From: JANNSX01 sp046348995
Lineage (GTDB): Bacteria; Pseudomonadota; Alphaproteobacteria; Rhizobiales; Hyphomicrobiaceae
DNA: 64,000 nucleotides
Reading direction: 5' to 3'
Assembly: GCA_046348995.1 (NCBI GenBank)
Contig: JAXMDB010000003.1
Coordinates: forward strand, 62,001 to 126,000
Shown here: positions 45,173-55,155 of the stretch, piece after piece
How the letters are laid out: each line of letters starts with the position of its first letter
Numbering within the stretch: position 1 is the stretch's first letter
Translations under genes and position numbers: made by a program
The notes under the pieces: model-generated
What the model saw: only the letters and a program-made list of their open reading frames with translations
What the model was told of the DNA's origin: nothing
Database searches by the model: none

Positions 45173-45478
45173 ATGCGAGCATTGATCTTAGCGTGGACGC
45201 TGTTCGGCGCCCTGCTCATCGGACTGCAACCCACGACGGCGTCGGCGGCATCGGCCGTTTCGACGGTCCCCGGCATCTCGAGCGAGCTGACCCTCGGTCA
45301 AAGCCTCGCCGAGCCCGTCAGCCATCGCGGCTACTGCCACTGGCACAAGAAGTGCGGCTGGAAGCGCGTATGCTGGTGGAAGCACGGCTACAAGCACTGC
45401 GCGTTGAAGTGGCGCTGCTGGCGCTGGTGCCACAAGCACCACAAGAAGCGGTACGGGATCTACCTCAACGTCTATTGA
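45173..45478 (+). CDS. Small secreted Cys/Trp/His/Lys-rich protein
   Basis: This 101-residue protein has a clear signal peptide (MRALILAWTLFGALLIGL, likely cut after TTASA). The mature part is a short Ser/Val/Thr spacer followed by a 42-residue block with six Cys, about seven Trp and many His and Lys, for example CHWHKKCGWKRVCWW and KWRCWRWCHKHHKKR. It is strongly basic. Possible roles are metal binding, disulfide-bonded surface binding or membrane-active peptide; none is shown. AGGAGA lies before the ATG, and upstream in-frame starts lack a ribosome site. A strong terminator follows, so it is expressed alone. Confidence 0.75.
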   Translation: MRALILAWTLFGALLIGLQPTTASAASAVSTVPGISSELTLGQSLAEPVSHRGYCHWHKKCGWKRVCWWKHGYKHCALKWRCWRWCHKHHKKRYGIYLNVY

Positions 45479-45503
45479 GGTCCAACGCCCGGCATAACGT
45501 TCA

Positions 45504-45535
45504 GGGGGCCCGGCCGACGCCGGGCCCTTTTTTTC
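45504..45535 (+). terminator. Intrinsic terminator after the small secreted protein
   Basis: GGGCCCGGC pairs with GCCGGGCCC across a CGAC loop, followed by seven T. It lies at the very end of the convergent gene's stop codon and can also be reached from that side. Confidence 0.92.
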
Positions 45536-46655
45536 AGCCTGCCTTCGCCAGATTTTCGCAGGCCCGATAGGCGGTGCTGGTCTTCCAGACCTCGCGGACC
45601 GGCTTGCCCTCGATGCGCGCGAGCAAAGACCTCGTTTTCCCAACATCGCCGGCCAGACAGGAAAAATAGGCGAAGTTGTTGATGTTCCACTGGTCGGGAT
45701 AGCGCTTCAGGATGTCGTCGATGGCCGCGCTCATTCTCGGCCAATTGACGTTCGAACGACGAAACAAGTCCTTGCCGAAATAGGAGCTGTGCGCGGTCCA
45801 ATAGACGCGTGCATACAGTGAAAGGCCATCGACCGTCCGGGTTTGCTCGACGGCCATGTTGGCGAGCGCCTCCAGCGCCTTCGCGTCGCCCCGGGCGGGC
45901 GGAGCGACATAGTCCATCGCCGCGAAATAGATCGGATAGTATTCGGGGAACGCCTGCATGCCCTCGATCATGATGTCGAAGAACGTGGCGTCATCGGCGC
46001 CGAGGCGTCCGAGCGCAAAAGCGAGATTGGCCCAGATCACGTAGTAGTGCGGATCGCGACTGGCGACCGCTCTGTGCTTCTCGAGATGCGCCTTGGCGGC
46101 CAGAAGCGTCGTCACGAACGCGACGTCCTCGTCGGAGGCGGCCGTCGAGGCGCGCTGGACGAGCACCGGCGACCGCAACGTCGGCGCATAGCGCTTCATG
46201 ACGATGGCGTTGGCGATGATGGGGGTCGGGCTATCGGGAAACTGGCTCTGCCAGACAGCGAGCTTGCGGGCGATGCTCCGCCAGACCGGGTCGTCCTTGC
46301 CGGCCTTCTTCACCTTGGTATGAAAGGCGCTATAGAAAACGTTGAGCTTCCAGATGCCGCTCGACGTCCGCGCTTGCGTCTTCCGGTAAGTGTCCGCCAG
46401 CTGGTCGAGGCCCGCGAAGTCGTCGGCGTCCAGCAGACGAGCGACCTTGGCGCGGATCGCGGCACGCTCCTTGAGCTCGGCCGCCTGCCCATTCTGGGCG
46501 TTGGCGGACATGTGAAGGTAGCCCGCCAGCAGCGCCAGCACGGCAGCCAGCCCTACCACCCAGCGGCGCGGCTTGTTGCGTCCCCACCAGCGCCTAAGCT
46601 TGGCCTTGAACGAGAAATCCATGAGCTGGATTCCGAGACTCGTCAGGTCCGTCAC
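45534..46655 (-). CDS. Hypothetical single-span membrane protein, helical repeat-like
   Basis: The 373-residue protein has a basic N-terminus and one membrane helix (WVVGLAAVLALLAGYLHM, about residues 32-49), then a large, mostly helical periplasmic or cytoplasmic domain. Parts such as DTYRKTQARTSSGIWKLN and ARDPHYYVIWANLAFALGRL-like stretches remind of the DUF4034/TPR-like architecture, but I am not sure of the family. No catalytic motif is evident. An ATG 11 codons downstream (MDFSFKAKL) is an alternative start. The gene stands alone between terminators. Confidence 0.6.
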   Translation of the reverse strand: MTDLTSLGIQLMDFSFKAKLRRWWGRNKPRRWVVGLAAVLALLAGYLHMSANAQNGQAAELKERAAIRAKVARLLDADDFAGLDQLADTYRKTQARTSSGIWKLNVFYSAFHTKVKKAGKDDPVWRSIARKLAVWQSQFPDSPTPIIANAIVMKRYAPTLRSPVLVQRASTAASDEDVAFVTTLLAAKAHLEKHRAVASRDPHYYVIWANLAFALGRLGADDATFFDIMIEGMQAFPEYYPIYFAAMDYVAPPARGDAKALEALANMAVEQTRTVDGLSLYARVYWTAHSSYFGKDLFRRSNVNWPRMSAAIDDILKRYPDQWNINNFAYFSCLAGDVGKTRSLLARIEGKPVREVWKTSTAYRACENLAKAG

Positions 46656-46801
46656 GCTTCACTCCCGGCCCGGATTGACCCAATCGGTAACTCCACTTCA
46701 AGTATTGAGCCGGTCGGCGAACGCAGCGCCACGGTAAGGACTGCTTAAGGTAAATGAATGGTAACCGGCCGTCCTCAATCGGGACGCAACCGGCGGGGAA
46801 A

Positions 46802-46838
46802 CAAAAAAAGCCGCCCGGCGAAACGCGCGGGCGGCTCG
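46802..46838 (-). terminator. Intrinsic terminator after pnp
   Basis: On the minus strand GAGCCGCCCG and CGGGCGGC pair across a short GCGTTTCGC-containing loop and are followed by seven T. It lies just after the pnp stop and ends the housekeeping run of this strand. Confidence 0.9.
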
Positions 46839-46866
46839 ATTGTCGTCAGATCACGAGTGAACGACG

Positions 46867-49059
46867 TCAGTCGCGGCGGCGCTCACGGCGTCCGCCGCCT
46901 TCGCGACGGCCACCGCCGCCGCCACCACCGCCCGTGTCCTCGTCACCGGGCTGCGGCGGCAGCTCCTGACCGGTCGCCTGGTCGACGACCTTCATGGAGA
47001 GCCTGACCTTGCCGCGATCGTCGAAGCCGAGCAGCTTGACCCAGACTTCTTGGCCCTCGCTCACGACCTCGTTCACCGTCGCCGGTCGGCCACGGATCAG
47101 CTGCGAGATATGCACCAGACCGTCGCGCGCACCGAAGAAGTTCACGAAGGCGCCGAACTCGACGACCTTCACCACCTTGCCGCGATAGATCACGCCGACC
47201 TCGGGCTCGGACGCGATCTCCTTGATCCGCTTCAGCGCCGCCTCGATGGAGGCGAGCTTGGCGGCGGCGACCTTCACCGTGCCGTCGTCCTCGATGTCGA
47301 TCTTGGCGCCGGTCTCCTCGACCAGAGCGCGGATAACCGAGCCGCCAGAGCCGATGACCTCACGGATTTTGTCGGTCGGGATCTTGATCGTCTCGATGCG
47401 CGGCGCGTGCTCGCCGAGCTCGGAGCGCGCCGAGCCGATGGCCTTCGCCATCTCGCCCAGGATATGGATGCGCCCATCCTTCGCCTGGTCGAGCGCGACC
47501 CGCATGATCTCCTCGGTGATGCCGGTGATCTTGATGTCCATCTGCAGCGACGTGACACCGTCCTTCGTGCCGGCGACCTTGAAGTCCATATCGCCGAGAT
47601 GATCCTCGTCGCCGAGAATGTCGGAGAGGACGGCGAACTCGTCGCCCTCCTTGATGAGGCCCATGGCGATGCCGGCCACCGGCGACTTCAGCGGCACGCC
47701 CGCATCCATCAACGCCAGTGACGAGCCGCAGACAGTCGCCATCGACGAGGAGCCGTTGCTCTCGGTGATCTCCGACACGACGCGGATCGTGTAGGGGAAC
47801 TCCTCGGCCTTCGGCAGCATCGGACGGATCGCGCGCCAAGCGAGCTTGCCATGGCCGATCTCGCGGCGGCCGGGCGAGCCCATGCGGCCGACTTCGCCGA
47901 CCGAATAGGGCGGGAAGTTGTAGTGCAGCAGGAAGGTTTCCTTGTAGGTGCCCTCGAGCGCGTCGATGTACTGCTCGTCCTCGCCCGTGCCGAGCGTGGC
48001 GACCACGATCGCCTGCGTCTCGCCACGCGTGAACACGGCCGAGCCGTGCGTGCGGGGCAGGACGTGAACCTCGGAAAGGATCGGGCGAACCGTCTTCAGG
48101 TCGCGGCCGTCGATGCGGCGGCCGGTCTTGAGGATCGAGCCCCGCACGATGTCCTTCTCGAGATCCTTGAAGGTATCGGCGATCTTGACCTTCTGCGTGC
48201 CGTCGTCGACGGCCGGCTGCAGCGCAGCCATGACCGCGTCTTTGGCTTGGCTCACCTTGCCCTGACGGACCTGCTTCTCGCGGATCGTGTAGGCCTCTCG
48301 CAGCGTCGCACCGGCGATCTCCTCGACGCGCGCCTCATAGGCCGAGTTGTCGACCGCCTTGACGTCCCACGGCTCCTTGGCCGCGCGCTCGGCGAGCTGG
48401 ATGATCGCGTCGATGACGGGCTGGAAGCCGCGATGGCCGACCATGACGGCGGCGAGCATCTGTTCCTCGGTCAGCTCCTTCGCCTCCGACTCGACCATCA
48501 GCACCGCGTCCTGGGTGCCGGCGACGACGAGATCGAGACGGCTCTCGCGCATCTCGTCGATCATCGGATTGAGCACCGGCTGGCCGTTGATGAAGCCGAC
48601 GCGGGCCGCGCCGATCGGTCCCAGGAACGGCAAGCCCGACAGCGTCAGCGCGGCGGAGGCCGCGACCATGGCCACGATATCGGGATCGTTCTCGAGGTCA
48701 TGCGACATGACCGTCGCGACGACCTGTGTCTCGTTCTTGAAACCGTGCGCGAACAGCGGGCGGATCGGACGATCGATCAGGCGGGAGACCAGCGTCTCCT
48801 TCTCGGTCGGACGGCCCTCGCGCTTGAAATAGCCGCCGGGGATCTTGCCCGCAGCGTAGGTCCGCTCCTGGTAGTTGCAGGTCAGCGGAAAGAAATCGAT
48901 GCCGGGCTTCACGTTGCGCGCGGCGACGACGGTCGCGAGCACGGTCGTCTCGCCGTATTGCGCGAGCACCGCCGCATCGGCCTGCCGGGCAATGCGCCCG
49001 GTCTCGAGCTTCAGCGGCCGACCGGCCCACTCGATCTCGATCGTGTGTTTATCAAACAT
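46867..49059 (-). CDS. pnp: Polyribonucleotide nucleotidyltransferase (PNPase)
   Basis: PNPase degrades RNA 3' to 5' with phosphate and is the core exonuclease of the degradosome. The 730-residue product has two RNase PH domains, a KH domain (PTDKIREVIGSGGSVIRALV) and an S1 domain (GVIYRGKVVKVVEFGAFVNF), ending in a Gly/Arg/Glu-rich tail that varies between species. It begins MFDKHTIEIEWAGRPLKLET. It lies behind rpsO, the usual order, and that pair is often co-regulated by cleavage in the spacer; the 150-base gap contains a GC-rich hairpin candidate around 49170-49205. Confidence 0.97.
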   Translation of the reverse strand: MFDKHTIEIEWAGRPLKLETGRIARQADAAVLAQYGETTVLATVVAARNVKPGIDFFPLTCNYQERTYAAGKIPGGYFKREGRPTEKETLVSRLIDRPIRPLFAHGFKNETQVVATVMSHDLENDPDIVAMVAASAALTLSGLPFLGPIGAARVGFINGQPVLNPMIDEMRESRLDLVVAGTQDAVLMVESEAKELTEEQMLAAVMVGHRGFQPVIDAIIQLAERAAKEPWDVKAVDNSAYEARVEEIAGATLREAYTIREKQVRQGKVSQAKDAVMAALQPAVDDGTQKVKIADTFKDLEKDIVRGSILKTGRRIDGRDLKTVRPILSEVHVLPRTHGSAVFTRGETQAIVVATLGTGEDEQYIDALEGTYKETFLLHYNFPPYSVGEVGRMGSPGRREIGHGKLAWRAIRPMLPKAEEFPYTIRVVSEITESNGSSSMATVCGSSLALMDAGVPLKSPVAGIAMGLIKEGDEFAVLSDILGDEDHLGDMDFKVAGTKDGVTSLQMDIKITGITEEIMRVALDQAKDGRIHILGEMAKAIGSARSELGEHAPRIETIKIPTDKIREVIGSGGSVIRALVEETGAKIDIEDDGTVKVAAAKLASIEAALKRIKEIASEPEVGVIYRGKVVKVVEFGAFVNFFGARDGLVHISQLIRGRPATVNEVVSEGQEVWVKLLGFDDRGKVRLSMKVVDQATGQELPPQPGDEDTGGGGGGGGRREGGGRRERRRD

Positions 49060-49210
49060 GTGTTTTCCTAGTCTCGGATGGCCCGGGAGCGGATTCTCCT
49101 ACGGGCACGTATGCAGGGGTTCGGATGAGCCCCTGCGGGCCGCGCGGTACCAACCGGACGGCCGAATGGCACACGGCCCCTCTGGCGGGGCTGCGTGGCC
49201 GTCGTCGAGC

Positions 49211-49480
49211 TTAACGGCGGATGCCGAGGCGCTCGATGATGGACTGGTAGCGAGCCTCGTCGCGCGACTTCACATAGTCGAGCAGGCGGCGGCGCTGGCT
49301 CACCATCTTCAGCAGCCCACGACGCGAGTGGTTGTCCTTATTGTGCGTCTTGAAGTGCTCGGTGAGATTGGTGATGCGCTCGGAGAGAACGGCGATCTGG
49401 ACTTCCGGGGAGCCGGTGTCGCCCTCTTTCGTCGCATACTTCTTGATGATCTCAGTCTTACGTTCGGCCGTGACCGACAT
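49211..49480 (-). CDS. rpsO: 30S ribosomal protein S15
   Basis: S15 is an 89-residue primary binding protein of 16S rRNA needed for 30S assembly. The sequence MSVTAERKTEIIKKYATKEG, TGSPEVQIAVLSERITNLTE, NHSRRGLLKMVSQRRRLLDY is the full family pattern, with the RNA-contacting HNKDNHSRRGL loop. It lies between truB and pnp, as in most Proteobacteria. The frame is open upstream, but the family start is clear and the ATG has AAGGACCAACCG before it. Confidence 0.97.
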   Translation of the reverse strand: MSVTAERKTEIIKKYATKEGDTGSPEVQIAVLSERITNLTEHFKTHNKDNHSRRGLLKMVSQRRRLLDYVKSRDEARYQSIIERLGIRR

Positions 49481-49637
49481 CGGTTGGTCCTTCTCTGTGA
49501 TGGGAATGAAAGCAGGCGCCGTCCCGTAGGATGCCTGCGTGGCGTCCGGGCAGCCGGGATGTCGTCCAGCATGCCGAAGCGCGCCGGCACCATACACGAA
49601 TGGCCGCGGAATGCGAGGGCAAACTCGGTAACCGCAG

Positions 49638-50559
49638 TCAACCGAGCATGAAGATGCGCTTGGGCACGAGTTGCCCCTGCTCCGCTGAGACGAGTGCGAC
49701 CGGCGCCCCCATGCACGTCACATAGGCGAGGCCCTCGAAAATCGGGGCATCGCGGCCGCGAAGCAACACACTGTTGCCCCGGCGCAACTTCATGGCGTCG
49801 TCCCGGGAGACGGGTAGCCCGAGGAGATCGGCGAGCGCCGTCTCCAGCGGGGCGAGTAGGGAGGTGAGCTGGCTCGCGGCGTCCGGAGCGGCAGCTGCCG
49901 CCTCGATCTCGGCGAGCGGCACCGCGTCCTCCTCCTCGAACGGGCCGACGCGCAACCGCCTGAGGCTCGTGACGTGGCCATAGGTGCCGAGACGCAGGCC
50001 GATGTCGCGCGCGAGGGAGCGGACGTAGGTGCCCTTGCCGCAATCGGCTTCGAGCACGGTTTCATCGCCGCGCGTTGCGGTGACGGTCAACCGGTCGATG
50101 AAGACGGGTCGCGCCTCGAGCTTTACCTCGGCGCCTTCGCGGGCCAGGTCGTAGGCGCGCTCGCCGTCGATCTTGATGGCGGAGTAGCGCGGCGGGGTCT
50201 GCAGGATATCCCCGGTGAACTCGGGGAGTATGTCCGCGATCTCGTCCGCCGACGGCACACGGCCGCCGCTTTGCGTGACTTGGCCTTCGCTGTCGTCGGT
50301 GTCGGTCGCAACGCCCCAGCGCACCGAGAAGCGGTAGCTCTTGGCGCCGTCGACAATGTAGGGAACGGTCTTCGTCGCCTCGCCGAGCGCGTCGGCAGAA
50401 TGCCTGTCGCCAGCGGGTCGAGGGTCGCCAAGCGTGTCCGGCCTTCTGCGCATTGTAGAGCCGCTTGACGATGCCGACGGCCGCCGTCGAGGTCAGCCCT
50501 TGCGGCTTGTCGAGCACGAGCCAGCCGTGCACCGGGTTGCCGCGCTTCTTGCGTGCCAT
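49638..50559 (-). pseudogene. truB: truB, tRNA pseudouridine(55) synthase, interrupted by two indels
   Basis: TruB makes pseudouridine at tRNA position 55. The N-terminus MARKKRGNPVHGWLVLDKPQ...NAQKAGHA is in one frame, the catalytic stretch TLDPLATGILP (with the active Asp) is in a second frame, and ALGEATKTVPYIVDGAKSYR to the C-terminus is in a third. The breaks fall near 50423-50433 (two extra bases, or one missing) and near 50391 (one base missing). All parts are otherwise well preserved, so the lesion is recent or a sequence error. As written, no full TruB can be made. The gene lies between rbfA and rpsO, as usual. Confidence 0.88.
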
Positions 50560-50580
50560 GAAACGATCCTGCGTCGTGAG

Positions 50581-50982
50581 CTATTTGCGCTCGAGATCGC
50601 GCTTCACCTCGGGCGAGGCGAGCAGGCGATCGATGCGGTCCGCCTCGTCGAACGTCTCGTCGATCGAGAAGCGGATGTCGGGCGCGAATTTGAGATTGAT
50701 CTTGTGGGCGATCTCGCCACGGATGTAGCGCCTGTGGCGATTGAAGGCTTCGAGCACCGGCTGCCGGTCGCCGCCGCCGAGCGGCATCAGATAGACCGTT
50801 GCGAGCCGCAGATCCGGGCTCATGCGCACTTCCGGTATGGTCACGACGTGCTCGGCGATCACATCGTCATGGATGTCGCCCCGCGCCAGCATCTCGGCGA
50901 GCGAATGCCGGATCAGCTCGGCGACGCGGAGCTGGCGTTGGGAAGGCGTGGCGGGAGTCGCACGGTTAGATCGCTTCGGCAT
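50581..50982 (-). CDS. rbfA: 30S ribosome-binding factor A
   Basis: RbfA is a 133-residue KH-like protein that binds the 30S subunit and helps 16S rRNA 5'-end maturation, especially in the cold. Landmarks are SQRQLRVAELIRHSLAEML near the start and VRMSPDLRLATVYLMPLGG and DIRFSIDETFDEADRIDRLL later. It lies 21 bases before truB. Its usual upstream neighbour is infB, but here an Uma2 gene and a palindromic repeat lie between them; the rbfA start is twelve bases after the Uma2 stop. Confidence 0.95.
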   Translation of the reverse strand: MPKRSNRATPATPSQRQLRVAELIRHSLAEMLARGDIHDDVIAEHVVTIPEVRMSPDLRLATVYLMPLGGGDRQPVLEAFNRHRRYIRGEIAHKINLKFAPDIRFSIDETFDEADRIDRLLASPEVKRDLERK

Positions 50983-50994
50983 GGGGTCAGTTGC

Positions 50995-51579
50995 CTAGAT
51001 ATGCAGAGGCGTGTGGCGGTAGGCCTCGCCGAGAGCACCAATCACCCCGATCCTCGGCACGGCGATTTCGTCCTTCGGATTGCTCAAGACCACCTCGCGC
51101 CAGCTGTCACTCTCTCTTGTGTTCAGCGTCGCATGGACTCGATCCTGCGCGACGAACAGCACGCCACGGCACTGCTCGTGCCGGCGATACCAGGCAAGCT
51201 TGAGATCGAGCATACGAGGTTTGTCGGCATCCGACAGCACCTCAACCACGAAGTAGAACCGCTCGGCGTAGAGCTGGCCCGCCTCGATCTTCGTATCCAT
51301 GACGGTGACATCTGGCACAGGATTGTATCGGTCGTCGTCCGGGAGTAGCAGGCCTATCTCTCGATCTGCCTGCCATTCTGGCTTCACCTGAGCCAGCCGC
51401 GCGTTGAGCATCGTCTCAAGGTTTCGCGCGATCCGCTGATGCACGAGGGTCGGCGGCGGCATCATGTTCGGAACTCCCGCGATCAGCTCCCACTTTTCCT
51501 CGGACGGCCGATCATCCCGGAAAGCGTGGAACGCCTCCAGAGAGACTTGCGGCTCCATTCGGATGAAATCACCGGGCAT
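50995..51579 (-). CDS. Uma2 family (PD-(D/E)XK nuclease-like) protein
   Basis: This 194-residue protein has the Uma2/DUF820 pattern: KWELIAGVPNMMPPPTLVHQ, the acidic motif VPDVTVMD, and VVEVLS...DLKLAWYRR, which together make the PD-(D/E)XK nuclease core. Its cellular role is unknown; many genomes, chiefly cyanobacteria, carry families of such genes. I chose the ATG at 51579 with GAGGG at good distance; an ATG 18 bases upstream is the alternative. Its place within the infB-rbfA-truB run, with a palindromic repeat on its 5' side, points to insertion into an old operon. Confidence 0.85.
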   Translation of the reverse strand: MPGDFIRMEPQVSLEAFHAFRDDRPSEEKWELIAGVPNMMPPPTLVHQRIARNLETMLNARLAQVKPEWQADREIGLLLPDDDRYNPVPDVTVMDTKIEAGQLYAERFYFVVEVLSDADKPRMLDLKLAWYRRHEQCRGVLFVAQDRVHATLNTRESDSWREVVLSNPKDEIAVPRIGVIGALGEAYRHTPLHI

Positions 51580-51599
51580 AGGACAAACCCTCGACATCG

Positions 51600-51735
51600 T
51601 AGGTTGGGTTAGCGCGGGTATGATGCCCCTTCGGACACATGAACTCGATCCGCGCGTAACCCAACATGGGATCGCACCTCGCCTCGTTGGGTTACGCGCG
51701 GGCGAACCTAATCCGCCCGCGCCAACCCAACCTAC
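51600..51735. repeat. Nested double palindrome (GTAGGTTGGGTT type)
   Basis: Four arms alternate in orientation: outer GTAGGTTGGGTTAGCGCG and GCGCCAACCCAACCTAC are complementary; inner GCGCGTAACCCAACA and GTTGGGTTACGCGCG are also complementary. The left pair and the right pair can also fold as two neighbouring hairpins. GTAGGTTGGGTT-type elements are dispersed extragenic repeats. It fills the space between the infB stop and the Uma2 gene. Confidence 0.8.
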
Positions 51736-51757
51736 AGGCCAATCCGCACGGATGAGC

Positions 51758-54459
<2,702 letters not shown>

Positions 54460-54463
<4 letters not shown>

Positions 54464-55119
54464 TCGCTTTCCGTGCCGTCCTCAACCATGAAATGCGTAG
54501 GCGTCAACGCTTCGAGCCCCGTATAGAGCCCCAAGCGCCGCACCTCGCCCAACAGCTTGCGGCTCGCGCCGCCGCCTTTCAGGCCAGCATGTACCACATT
54601 TGCCCGGCCCAATGCCAAACTCAATTCCTCGACGCTGAACAGTCCAATCGGCGCAGGGCCGTCCGGACGAGCTACCTTCAGCTTGCGATCGAGCTTCTCG
54701 CGGCCGTCGGCGGCCGCTTCTCGCGCATGCAGCAAGGCCGATAGCTCGCCTTTGCCGAGCGCCATTTCCAGCTTGAAGAACCCGGTAACCACCTCGCCGG
54801 CTTTGTTGGCCATCGACAGATAAGCCAGTGCCCGCTTGCGAAGTTGCGCTTCGACCTGTTGCGGTAGCTCGCTCGAAGCCGTGACTTTCGACTTCAGCGC
54901 ACGGGAGAATATGCCCTTACGGACCGCCTCCTCGACACTTTCGCGCGTTCCGGTTACCCAAGCGCCGCGACCCGGCAGGCGGGCCGCAAGGTCTGCGACG
55001 ACCGTGCCGTCAGGCGCACCAACGAACCGGATGAGCTCCCCCTCGGGGCGCACCATCCGGCTCACCGCGCAACTGCGCTGGCGCTCGCCCAATTCGACCT
55101 CGACGCTCTGCGTCACCAA
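54460..55119 (-). CDS. YlxR (DUF448)-L7Ae-like RNA-binding protein
   Basis: The 219-residue protein joins two RNA-binding modules. Residues about 10-90 are YlxR-like (RQRSCAVSRMVRPEGELIRF, ADLAARLPGRGAWVTGTRES). The C-terminal half is L7Ae/YlxQ-like (AYLSMANKAGEVVTGFFKLE). The fused form between nusA and infB is usual in alphaproteobacteria; separate YlxR (RnpM) proteins affect RNase P or transcription in Firmicutes. Here the role is inferred from place and folds only. It lies 36 bases after nusA and overlaps the infB start. Confidence 0.87.
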
Positions 55120-55155
55120 TACCTCTCGTTACGCTCCGGCGAGCCGGCAGCCCGC

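Noticed and set aside
47851..49071. Long plus-strand open frame antisense to pnp
   Set aside because: The pnp frame is complete with all domains; the antisense frame is rich in Arg/Asp/Leu with no protein-like motif.
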